Assembly (NCBI GenBank): GCA_947177715.1
Contig: CAMWVM010000097.1
Location: 1 to 6,554 of the forward strand
DNA from: an uncultured Ruminococcus sp.
Lineage (GTDB): Bacteria; Bacillota; Clostridia; Oscillospirales; Ruminococcaceae
Length of the DNA stretch: 6,554 bases
Direction of reading: 5' to 3'
The notes under the pieces: model-generated
What the model saw: only the letters and a program-made list of their open reading frames with translations
What the model was told of the DNA's origin: nothing
Databases searched by the model: none
Shown here: one piece after another, positions 1 to 5,446 of the stretch
Numbering within the stretch: position 1 is the first letter of the stretch
Layout: each line of letters starts with the position of its first letter
Position numbers and translations under genes: made by a program

Positions 1-5
1 ATGAC

Positions 6-18
6 GGGGCGATGCCCC
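6..18 (-). other. GC hairpin between groES and the expected groEL
   Basis: A perfect 5-bp G/C stem (GGGGC, loop GAT, GCCCC) stands 15 nt downstream of the groES stop codon. It is conspicuous in otherwise AT-rich DNA. No T-run follows it on the minus strand before the window ends, so it is not a convincing terminator. A hairpin here could modulate mRNA processing or stability between groES and groEL; that role is inference. Confidence 0.45.
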
Positions 19-33
19 TTATTAAAAACTATC

Positions 34-333
<300 letters not shown>

Positions 334-335
334 TC

Positions 336-383
336 AGGGGACATCCCCTTGCTGTTATTTTAATAGTCAAGGCAACTCTTGAC
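336..383 (-). promoter_or_regulatory. two hairpins in the groES leader
   Basis: Between CIRCE and the groES ribosome site there are two further perfect stems. The first is GTCAAG (366-371) pairing with CTTGAC (378-383) around a 6-nt loop. The second is AGGGG (336-340) pairing with CCCCT (345-349) around a 4-nt loop. Together with the CIRCE stem they would make a leader of three consecutive hairpins. Neither stem includes the ribosome site at 313-319, so a simple RNA thermometer is not indicated. mRNA protection is one possible role. Confidence 0.4.
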
Positions 384-386
384 AAA

Positions 387-413
387 TTAGCACTCTTATC
401 TATCGAGTGCTAA
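387..413 (-). promoter_or_regulatory. CIRCE operator (HrcA binding site)
   Basis: The sequence is TTAGCACTC, nine bases, GAGTGCTAA, which matches the CIRCE consensus in all 18 arm positions. CIRCE is the operator of the heat-shock repressor HrcA, whose activity depends on GroE, giving feedback on chaperonin supply. The element covers the predicted transcription start of groES (around 411), so bound HrcA would block initiation. It would also form a stem at the 5' end of the mRNA. No hrcA gene is in the window. Confidence 0.97.
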
Positions 414-417
414 TATT

Positions 418-445
418 ATTCTAACATCTTTTTCTGAAAATTCAA
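418..445 (-). promoter_or_regulatory. groES sigma-A promoter with extended -10
   Basis: On the minus strand, -35 TTGAAT (440-445) and -10 TAGAAT (418-423) are 16 nt apart. A TG dinucleotide one base before the -10 makes it an extended -10. Predicted start of transcription is near 411, inside CIRCE, which is the usual arrangement. The leader would be about 105 nt. Confidence 0.7.
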
Positions 446-647
446 GTCTATTTACTGTTTTTATTTTAAAATTGTATATTTGCACAAATTATTAAGAAGA
501 TTTCTCCAAATATTTAGTTATAATTATTGTATTTTTCTGTTACATCACCTTATTTTAAATATACTTTATACACTAATATATTATTTAAATATTATTACTA
601 TTATTTTATTATAATATAAATGTTCATGATTTAAGTTCCCAATTTAC
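446..647. other. AT-rich intergenic stretch, no gene seen
   Basis: About 200 bases of extremely AT-rich DNA lie between the groES promoter and the control region of the response regulator. I see no ORF with a ribosome site, no strong hairpin and no RNA-gene signature. Several TATAAT-like strings occur, but in such AT-rich DNA these carry little weight without a matching -35. Confidence 0.6.
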
Positions 648-688
648 ATTTTGTACATATTTCGTTCATACAAAATGGTACAAGATTA
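648..688 (+). promoter_or_regulatory. inverted and direct repeats at the regulator promoter, candidate operator
   Basis: ATTTTGTA (648-655) and TACAAAAT (669-676) are a perfect 8-bp inverted repeat with a 13-nt spacer. In addition, TACAAAATGG (669-678) and TACAAGATTA (679-688) are adjacent 10-bp direct repeats agreeing at 7 of 10 positions. The second copy coincides with the poor -35 of the downstream promoter. OmpR/PhoB-family regulators bind direct repeats spaced about one helical turn apart, often over a weak -35, so autoregulation by the downstream gene is plausible. This is inference from arrangement only. Confidence 0.4.
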
Positions 689-707
689 TTTAAAAATTTG
701 TTATAAT
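679..707 (+). promoter_or_regulatory. promoter of the response regulator gene
   Basis: A perfect -10 TATAAT (702-707) is preceded by TG one base upstream (699-700), an extended -10. At a 17-nt spacing the -35 position reads TACAAG, which is poor. A good extended -10 with a bad -35 suits a promoter needing an activator. Transcription would start near 714, giving a leader of about 114 nt. That leader ends in a strong ribosome site (AAGGAAGGAAG, 811-821, 6 nt before the ATG). Confidence 0.6.
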
Positions 708-827
708 ATAGACATTAAATGAAAATTAAATTAAGTTTTATTCAAATTTTTTATAATTTTAATAAAATAAAAATCACTTTGTCTGAATTTCCGTCGATTA
801 AGAAGACATGAAGGAAGGAAGTTTATT

Positions 828-1535
828 ATGTCATTAGGAAGAGTTTTGGTAGTTGACGATGATAAAAATATTTGCGAACTCCTTAGACTTTATTTAGAAA
901 AGGAAGGCTATGGGGTTATGTTGGCTCATGACGGCGAAGAAGCTGTTGTAAAATATAATGCTCTCAAGCCTGATATTATATTGCTTGATATTATGCTTCC
1001 AGGAATGGATGGTTGGCAAGTTTGCCGTGAAATCAGAAAAAAATCTAATGTACCATTAATTATGATCACTGCAAAGCAGGAAACTTTCGATAAGGTACTT
1101 GGACTTGAGCTTGGCGCTGATGATTATATTGTAAAGCCTTTTGATACAAAAGAAGTTATTGCCAGAATAAAGGCTGTTTACCGTCGTGTTGGTCAGGTTA
1201 AAGGCGAAGTTGAAATTAAGGAAGTAAAATATGACAAGCTTTCTGTAAATATGACAAGATATGAGCTAAGAGTAAACGGCGTTGTTTTGGACACACCACC
1301 AAAGGAACTTGAACTTCTCTTCCATCTTGCATCTAATCCTAATCGTGTATTCACTCGTGATCAGCTTCTTGACGAGGTTTGGGGATTTGAATATTACGGC
1401 GACTCAAGAACGATTGATGTACATGTTAAAAGACTGCGTGAAAAGCTTGAAGGCATATCACCTGAGTGGTCCCTTAAGACTGTTTGGGGCGTTGGATATA
1501 AATTTGAACTTTCAGAAGGACATAACAAATCATAA
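828..1535 (+). CDS. OmpR/PhoB-family response regulator, orphan
   Basis: This is a 235-residue two-component response regulator and DNA-binding transcription factor. The receiver domain spans about residues 4-118: acidic pocket D10-D12, phospho-acceptor D54 (in LLDIMLPGMDG), switch residues T81 and Y100, and conserved K103 in VKPF. The C-terminal winged helix covers about 128-228, with its recognition helix around residues 193-207 (SRTIDVHVKRLREKL) and the usual ending TVWGVGYKFE. All phosphotransfer residues are present, so it should respond to a kinase, but none is adjacent: groES diverges on one side and a terminator follows 13 nt after the stop. The ATG is set by the ribosome site at 811-821. 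The family resembles WalR/PhoP/ResD-type regulators; the regulon cannot be read from the sequence, so I give no symbol. Confidence 0.95.
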   Translation: MSLGRVLVVDDDKNICELLRLYLEKEGYGVMLAHDGEEAVVKYNALKPDIILLDIMLPGMDGWQVCREIRKKSNVPLIMITAKQETFDKVLGLELGADDYIVKPFDTKEVIARIKAVYRRVGQVKGEVEIKEVKYDKLSVNMTRYELRVNGVVLDTPPKELELLFHLASNPNRVFTRDQLLDEVWGFEYYGDSRTIDVHVKRLREKLEGISPEWSLKTVWGVGYKFELSEGHNKS

Positions 1536-1548
1536 TAATTATGTTGAT

Positions 1549-1581
1549 AACACTATTCAGTATTTCTGAATAGTGTTTTTT
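1549..1581 (+). terminator. intrinsic terminator of the response regulator gene
   Basis: A perfect 12-bp stem (arms 1549-1560 and 1566-1577) with a 5-nt loop is followed by an uninterrupted run of six T at 1576-1581. It begins 13 nt after the stop codon, so the regulator is transcribed alone. Confidence 0.93.
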
Positions 1582-1617
1582 GCATTTTAATATACTTTAT
1601 AATAATAGCTAAATGAT

Positions 1618-1647
1618 AAAAAACGGCAGGTATTAAACCTGCCGTTT
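1618..1647 (-). terminator. intrinsic terminator of the ABC exporter operon
   Basis: A perfect 11-bp stem rich in G/C (arms 1637-1647 and 1621-1631, core ACGGCAGGT) with a 5-nt loop starts 2 nt after the permease stop codon. On the minus strand it runs into six T (1618-1623). On the plus strand only a weak T-rich stretch follows, so it mainly serves the exporter operon. Confidence 0.92.
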
Positions 1648-1649
1648 CT

Positions 1650-2963
1650 TTAAGCTTTTTTATACTTTCTCTTTTTTCCTTTTTCACCGAAACTGAGAGT
1701 CATTGTGAATATCTTATCGCTGGTAAACACTTTAATTGCAAAAGTCATTGAAATTGCAAGTATTACAATCTGATAAACAAATCCTCCCCAATAAAGACTC
1801 ATATTTCCGAACATTACATTCTCAGAAGCCATAAAAGTATGAGTAAATGGAATTGCATACACAATATACTTAAACACAGGAGATAATGTTTTTATATCAA
1901 TAATGATTGATAGTATATATGGTATCATTGCTGTGAACAGAATTGGCATTACCAAAGCCTGAGCTGATTTTATATCTTTAGCTAAAGCACCCAAAACCAA
2001 TGATAGTGACAGACCAATAAGAACACTGGCAAACATCTGAAGTCCAACTAACAAATACTGTGCTGCTGAAAGCGACAGTCCCAATTCCTCTAAAACTTCA
2101 TTAAACTGAGAGGCATCTGCACCCATTGTGAAAGAATTAGTCATATTGTTCATACCAAACATAAACGCTACTGCCATAACTGCTGCCACGATAGCTGCTG
2201 AAAGCATTTTTGCACTAAGCACTGACATTCTTGAAACAGGAGCTGAAAGTAAAGTTTCAAGAGTTTTATCAATCTTTTCTGTAGAAACAGCATTAAGAAG
2301 CATCTGTGAAGAATACATGATAAGCAAGAAAACAATGATCGGAACAAACGTACCCTGCATTTTACAAAGTGAAAACAATATTTCTGAAGATATTTTTGCT
2401 GATTTATCTGCTACAACTGTTGTTTCATCAACTAAAATCGGTGAGTCCATTTGCATTACTTCAGCTTCCGTCATTTTTCCGGCTGCAATTTTCTCTGAAT
2501 ATAACTGAGCTTCAATTGCATTTTTTATTATTTCGGTTGCTGTTTCTGAATCAAATCCCACATTTGACATAGTAGACAATGATGTCATAGAACCAACATA
2601 TTCAATATTCGCCTGTTCACCCTTTTGAACCTGTTCGGTAAAACCTTTTGGAAACACTACTACGTTAGTTATATCCAGTCTTTTCAACTCTTTGGCATAG
2701 TCTTTGCTTTCAAGAGTTACCTTGGTTACTTCGTTTTCTGTTCCGCCAACTGTTTCCAGTGTCTTTATAAGCGATTGTGTGAACTCGGTGTTATCCTCAT
2801 CACATATTGTAATCTTTGAACCTTCCTCAACGGCATCCTCAATAACGTCTGTTAGAGCACTTCCTGCTAAAGAAAGAACAGCAACAATTATAATCAATGT
2901 AGCAATAGTTTGAATTGTCAGCATTTCTTTCAGCTCTTTTTTCAAAAGATTAAAGAATTTCAC
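1650..2963 (-). CDS. ABC-2 exporter membrane subunit (NatB-like)
   Basis: This 437-residue integral membrane protein is the permease partner of the upstream ATPase. It has one N-terminal membrane segment (about 17-37), a long extracytoplasmic region (about 38-203), then five membrane segments near 204-224, 253-271, 302-326, 335-356 and 392-412, and a Lys-rich cytoplasmic tail. This 1+5 layout with a large external loop is that of the NatB/YhaP group of ABC-2 permeases. The coupling motif before the third segment is clear (EKIDKTLETLLSAPVS, residues 229-244). The start codon is GTG (2961-2963), 14 bp inside the end of the ATPase gene, with a weak GGGTGG ribosome site upstream; translation is probably coupled. 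Known relatives export sodium, antimicrobial peptides or unknown compounds; the substrate here cannot be told. Confidence 0.92.
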   Translation of the reverse strand: MKFFNLLKKELKEMLTIQTIATLIIIVAVLSLAGSALTDVIEDAVEEGSKITICDEDNTEFTQSLIKTLETVGGTENEVTKVTLESKDYAKELKRLDITNVVVFPKGFTEQVQKGEQANIEYVGSMTSLSTMSNVGFDSETATEIIKNAIEAQLYSEKIAAGKMTEAEVMQMDSPILVDETTVVADKSAKISSEILFSLCKMQGTFVPIIVFLLIMYSSQMLLNAVSTEKIDKTLETLLSAPVSRMSVLSAKMLSAAIVAAVMAVAFMFGMNNMTNSFTMGADASQFNEVLEELGLSLSAAQYLLVGLQMFASVLIGLSLSLVLGALAKDIKSAQALVMPILFTAMIPYILSIIIDIKTLSPVFKYIVYAIPFTHTFMASENVMFGNMSLYWGGFVYQIVILAISMTFAIKVFTSDKIFTMTLSFGEKGKKRKYKKA

Positions 2964-3690
2964 TGTTCTTCACCACCCTTTCAAATACTTCTTCAAGGTT
3001 TGCTGCGCCATGCTTTTCAAGGAGTTCAGACGGAGTACCCGTTTCCAACAAATGTCCTTTTGCAATTATTCCAACACGGTCAGACACATACTCAATTTCA
3101 AGCATGTTATGGGAAGAAAGCAAAAAGCTCATGCCCTGAGAAGCAAGTTCCTTAATCATACGTCTAATATCCAGTGCATTGATGATATCAAGTCCGGATG
3201 TAGGTTCATCAAGGATTGCCAATGCAGGCTTTGACATAATTGCTCTTGCAAGAAGTAATTTCCTTGTCATTCCTCTTGAATAGCTGCCGATTTTATCATC
3301 AAGTCTGTCACCTAAGCCGCAGATTTCCGATGCTGTTTTCACATATTCAGCAGCTGCTGCAGAATCATTAGCATAAATGCTTGCCATAAACTGCAAATAT
3401 TTCTTTCCGGTCATTGTTTTATATGCACCGGCTTCATCGGGAAGATATGTAATATTCTCTCTTACCTTTCCTGGTTCTGTCAAAATACTATGACCCATAA
3501 CAACCGCATCACCTTCTGTGGCTTTCAGCAATGTAGAGATCATACGAATCGTTGTGGTTTTTCCGGCGCCGTTTGGACCAATCAAAGCAAAAATTTCACC
3601 TTTTTTTATATCAAAGGTTACATTTTTAGACGCATAGACACCTTTTTTATACTGCTTTGAAAGACCTTTTACCTCCAAAACATTCTCCAT
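2950..3690 (-). CDS. ABC exporter ATPase subunit (NatA-like)
   Basis: This 246-residue cytoplasmic ATPase drives the adjacent permease. Visible motifs are Walker A GPNGAGKTT (38-46), the Q-loop region reading YLPDEAGAY (82-90) in place of the glutamine as often seen in NatA-type proteins, signature YSRGMTRK (137-144), Walker B AILDEP (158-163), D-loop SGLD (165-168) and switch histidine H194 in LSSH. Length is complete for a single-domain ATPase. An in-frame ATG lies 12 codons upstream (3726), but only the chosen ATG (3690) has a good ribosome site, AAAGGAG ending 9 nt before it. It is the first gene of a two-gene operon with promoter at 3786-3814. No regulator gene of the GntR type, common in such operons, is adjacent on the same strand. 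Confidence 0.95.
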   Translation of the reverse strand: MENVLEVKGLSKQYKKGVYASKNVTFDIKKGEIFALIGPNGAGKTTTIRMISTLLKATEGDAVVMGHSILTEPGKVRENITYLPDEAGAYKTMTGKKYLQFMASIYANDSAAAAEYVKTASEICGLGDRLDDKIGSYSRGMTRKLLLARAIMSKPALAILDEPTSGLDIINALDIRRMIKELASQGMSFLLSSHNMLEIEYVSDRVGIIAKGHLLETGTPSELLEKHGAANLEEVFERVVKNSEIL

Positions 3691-3754
3691 AAAGACTTTC
3701 TCCTTTCTTATGCTGTTAGATAACATTTAAAAATCCGTTTAATAAGGGGCATCA

Positions 3755-3771
3755 GTCGTTAGTTATACGAC
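3755..3771 (-). promoter_or_regulatory. short inverted repeat in the exporter leader
   Basis: GTCGT (3755-3759) and ACGAC (3767-3771) form a 5-bp inverted repeat with a 7-nt spacer. It lies at about +8 to +24 of the exporter transcript, a typical place for a repressor operator; it could also fold as a small leader hairpin. The repeat is short, so support is modest. Confidence 0.3.
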
Positions 3772-3785
3772 AAGACACCTTAAAT

Positions 3786-3814
3786 ATTGTACAACGTTAG
3801 CTTATATTTGTCAA
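3786..3814 (-). promoter_or_regulatory. promoter of the ABC exporter operon
   Basis: On the minus strand a perfect -35 TTGACA (3809-3814) is 17 nt from -10 TACAAT (3786-3791). Transcription would begin near 3779, leaving a leader of about 90 nt before the ATPase start at 3690. Confidence 0.8.
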
Positions 3815-3878
3815 CATATTAAAAAACGATAAGTTAAAAATTTGTCCAAATTAAAATTATGAGAGAAAAAACGTACTA

Positions 3879-3957
3879 ATGTTGAAAGTTTTGAAAACTT
3901 TTAAATCAATTAGCCTTTAAAACCTTAGTTTTAAACAGTTTCAACATAGTTTTCAAC
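3879..3957. repeat. nested inverted and direct repeats in the exporter-XRE gap
   Basis: Several repeats are packed into 80 bases. ATGTTGAAA (3879-3887) and TTTCAACAT (3939-3947) are a 9-bp inverted pair. Inside them are a palindrome AAAGTTTT-G-AAAACTTT (3885-3901) and a hairpin TTTAAAAC-CTTA-GTTTTAAA (3916-3935). TTTCAAC recurs 12 nt later at 3951-3957. The stems are almost all A/T and lack a terminator T-run. They could be protein-binding sites or part of an RNA made from the promoter at 4089-4117. No gene is recognisable between 3815 and 4201. Confidence 0.55.
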
Positions 3958-4068
3958 ACTTTTTAGTTTTTGTGATTTATTTTTAAACTGTCCAATAAAC
4001 TTCCTAACATTAAAATATGTCATTTGATGTAATAAACTTTACATTTATGATGCAAAAACGAATAAAAC

Positions 4069-4078
4069 AGCATATGCT
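4069..4078. repeat. 10-bp palindrome just after the leftward promoter
   Basis: AGCATATGCT is a perfect palindrome at about +5 to +14 of a transcript made from the minus-strand promoter at 4089-4117. Position suggests a possible operator; a 10-bp palindrome can also occur by chance. Confidence 0.35.
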
Positions 4079-4088
4079 AACAAAAAAT

Positions 4089-4117
4089 ATTATATCATAA
4101 CCACTCAAAGTTGTCAA
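4089..4117 (-). promoter_or_regulatory. perfect-consensus sigma-A promoter without a recognised gene
   Basis: On the minus strand TTGACA (4112-4117), exactly 17 nt, and TATAAT (4089-4094) match the consensus at all 12 positions, with TG one base before the -10. Predicted start is near 4082. The transcript would enter the repeat-rich region and, unless stopped, the ABC exporter operon 390 nt further on. It may be a second exporter promoter or drive a small RNA. It is divergent to the XRE gene, whose product is a natural candidate repressor. Confidence 0.75.
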
Positions 4118-4140
4118 CAACTATTTTAAATTGTTTGAGT
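4103..4140. promoter_or_regulatory. inverted repeat spanning the divergent promoters, candidate operator
   Basis: ACTCAAA (4103-4109) and TTTGAGT (4134-4140) are a 7-bp inverted repeat with a 24-nt spacer that itself contains AGTTG-TCAA-CAACT (4109-4122). The left arm lies in the spacer of the leftward promoter and the right arm overlaps the proposed -35 of the XRE gene. A regulator bound here could control both directions. Binding by the XRE product is inference. Confidence 0.4.
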
Positions 4141-4164
4141 AACAACCATAATGTGTTGTAATAT
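4135..4164 (+). promoter_or_regulatory. probable promoter of the XRE regulator gene
   Basis: TTGAGT (4135-4140) and TAATAT (4159-4164) are 18 nt apart and would start transcription near 4171, about 40 nt before the gene. Both boxes are imperfect and other AT-rich -10 choices exist nearby (TATAAA at 4162-4167), so the exact position is uncertain. Confidence 0.4.
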
Positions 4165-4210
4165 AAATATAAGGTGTTAAAATACTTAGTTTGAAAGGAC
4201 TATGCTATTT

Positions 4211-4510
4211 ATGATAAAGAATTTGAAAAAACTTCGCAATGAACATGGCATTAGCCAGCGGGAGCTTGCAGATATAATAATGGTATCTCAGCAGAGTATA
4301 AACAAATATGAAAATCACAACGTTGAACCAGATATTGATACCTTAATTAAAATTGCAGATTATTTTGATGTTAGCATAGATTATTTAGTAGGCAGAAAGT
4401 TTAATTCTAAGTATTTAAAAGATAGTCAACTTAAGCTGTGCAGCGAAGATCTTTTAAATGTTAAATCAACATTAGAATCCTTACTTAAAATCATTGACAA
4501 TCAAGATTAA
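4211..4510 (+). CDS. XRE-family (Cro/cI-type) transcriptional regulator
   Basis: This encodes a 99-residue DNA-binding protein with one HTH domain at about residues 3-60: helix 2 SQRELADIIMV (15-25), recognition helix SQQSINKYEN (26-35), then the family ending DTLIKIADYFDVSIDYLVGR (43-62). A short tail of about 37 residues, probably helical, may serve dimerisation. An in-frame ATG lies three codons upstream (4202), but the ribosome site AAAGGA (4194-4199) would be only 2 nt from it; it is 11 nt from the chosen ATG, which also gives the usual MIKNLKKLRN opening. The gene diverges from a consensus promoter and precedes two exoprotein genes, with no terminator between. It likely represses its own and perhaps the divergent promoter; the targets are inference. 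Confidence 0.93.
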   Translation: MIKNLKKLRNEHGISQRELADIIMVSQQSINKYENHNVEPDIDTLIKIADYFDVSIDYLVGRKFNSKYLKDSQLKLCSEDLLNVKSTLESLLKIIDNQD

Positions 4511-4523
4511 AACATGTTATAAT
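4494..4523 (+). promoter_or_regulatory. promoter for the secreted-protein pair, inside the XRE gene end
   Basis: A perfect -35 TTGACA (4494-4499) and perfect -10 TATAAT (4518-4523) are 18 nt apart, with TG one base before the -10. The -35 lies within the last codons of the XRE gene. Start near 4530 leaves a leader of about 38 nt with ribosome site AAAGGAG. The exoprotein genes can therefore be expressed independently of the regulator. Confidence 0.8.
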
Positions 4524-4567
4524 GAGGTATAAGTTACGTTTTTTATAATTCACAAAGGAGTTTAACC

Positions 4568-5404
4568 ATGAACAGTAAAAAGAAATTTTTAGCGATTTCC
4601 ATGGCGTTAGTCACATGTATGGGAACTTTGCTTTATGCAATGATGCCTTCATTTAATTGGGAAGCAAACGCACTGACTATCGAGGACAGTATCAATCTTG
4701 ATAACGACAGTAATGTTATTAAATTTCAAACTGATATTTCAAAATCAAATCCAATCGTTGAACTTTCCGACACCAGCTTCGTACATACCGGAGAAGCTAT
4801 TTGCCCCGAAGTCATTAGCTTCAGAAGAACACCCAATGCTGTTAGAGATCTGGTACAGGGAACAGAATACACCGTAAGCTATGAAAACAATGTAGAACCC
4901 GGTACTGCTACTGTTATAATTACAGGTATAAACAAATATAAAGGCACTGTAACAAAAACCTTTGAAATCACTCATGATTACAGCATAGAAACTGTTGTAA
5001 AACCAACTTATAGCGAACAGGGTTATACACTTCATAAGTGTTCAGTATGCGGAGCTGAATACAAGGACAATTTTGTAGACAAACTTGAAATGACTATTAA
5101 ATATCAGATTAAGGACCTTGAGGACGGCACATATGGTGTAAGATGCTTGCTTGTTGTTGATGAGGAATTTGTAAATCAAATTGACTCAGCAAGTGTTTAT
5201 CTAAGTATTCCAGGACAGGGCAACACAGAAAAAATCAATATTACAAGAGCTTATAGAAGCGTAATTGCGGCAGGTAAAACTGTTTCCGCAGGAGAAGGTA
5301 ATGTATTTTTGATTGGCAAGATTATGGATATACCAGAAGATTTGATAGACGGAATAACTATACATTTTGAGTGCGGCGGTATAGAAACTGACAGAACTAT
5401 TTAA
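4568..5404 (+). CDS. secreted protein: beta-sandwich module, CxxC mini-domain, unknown C-terminus
   Basis: This encodes a 278-residue exported protein of unknown function. Residues 1-35 are a Sec signal peptide (MNSKKK, hydrophobic core to about residue 24, cleavage probably after ANA at 33-35). Residues 41-134 form a beta-rich module ending in the pattern GTEYTVSYENN, PGTATVIITG, NKYKGTVTKTFEI, which is common in surface proteins of Firmicutes. Residues 136-173 match the mini-domain HxYxxxxVxPTxxxxGYTxxxCxxCGxxY, with C158 and C161; a Tyr (148) stands where, from memory of this module, a Cys is usual. Residues 174-278 are beta-rich and unrecognised, with C193 and C269. No LPXTG, dockerin or membrane anchor is seen. 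Ribosome site AAAGGAG lies 7 nt before the ATG. The next gene starts 42 nt downstream and repeats the first module. Confidence 0.85.
   Translation: MNSKKKFLAISMALVTCMGTLLYAMMPSFNWEANALTIEDSINLDNDSNVIKFQTDISKSNPIVELSDTSFVHTGEAICPEVISFRRTPNAVRDLVQGTEYTVSYENNVEPGTATVIITGINKYKGTVTKTFEITHDYSIETVVKPTYSEQGYTLHKCSVCGAEYKDNFVDKLEMTIKYQIKDLEDGTYGVRCLLVVDEEFVNQIDSASVYLSIPGQGNTEKINITRAYRSVIAAGKTVSAGEGNVFLIGKIMDIPEDLIDGITIHFECGGIETDRTI
4688..4969 (+). repeat. copy 1 of a module duplicated in the next gene
   Basis: Codons 41-134 of this gene correspond to 5579-5857 of the next. The proteins are about four-fifths identical by eye with a single one-residue gap. The longest identical DNA run I see is 26 nt (4730-4755 and 5621-5646). 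Many differences are in third codon positions, so the duplication is not brand new and the module has been kept under selection. Confidence 0.85.
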
Positions 5405-5446
5405 AGTACTTAAAAGATTTTAATTTAAATTGAAAAGGAGAAAATC

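Noticed and set aside
379..384. Plus-strand TTGACA as a -35 box
   Set aside because: No acceptable -10 at 16-18 nt; the string is explained by the GTCAAG/CTTGAC hairpin in the groES leader.
808..837. 9-codon upstream ORF overlapping the start of the response regulator
   Set aside because: Its ATG is weakly placed for a ribosome site; the strong site at 811-821 lies inside it and serves the real start. Probably chance.
2128..2508. Plus-strand ORF of 126 codons opposite the permease
   Set aside because: Shadow of the permease reading frame; the permease has motifs, membrane segments and operon context, this has none.
3691..3726. Upstream ATG extending the ATPase by 12 residues
   Set aside because: No ribosome site before it, whereas the ATG at 3690 has AAAGGAG at good spacing and gives the usual family N-terminus.
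3931..4023. 30-codon minus-strand ORF beginning MTYFNVRKFIGQ, within the transcript expected from the 4089-4117 promoter
   Set aside because: There is no ribosome site before its ATG, the product is not recognisable, and its last third lies in the low-complexity repeat cluster. It could still be a small protein, but nothing beyond the open frame supports it.
3815..4201. CRISPR array or mobile-element end in the repeat-rich gap
   Set aside because: Repeats are short, unevenly spaced and lack regular spacers; there is no transposase, integrase or target-site duplication nearby.
4568..4651. Lipoprotein signal (LVTC, Cys17) in the first secreted protein
   Set aside because: Thr at the -1 position is poor for a lipobox and the hydrophobic core continues past the Cys; an AxA-type cleavage at ANA fits better.
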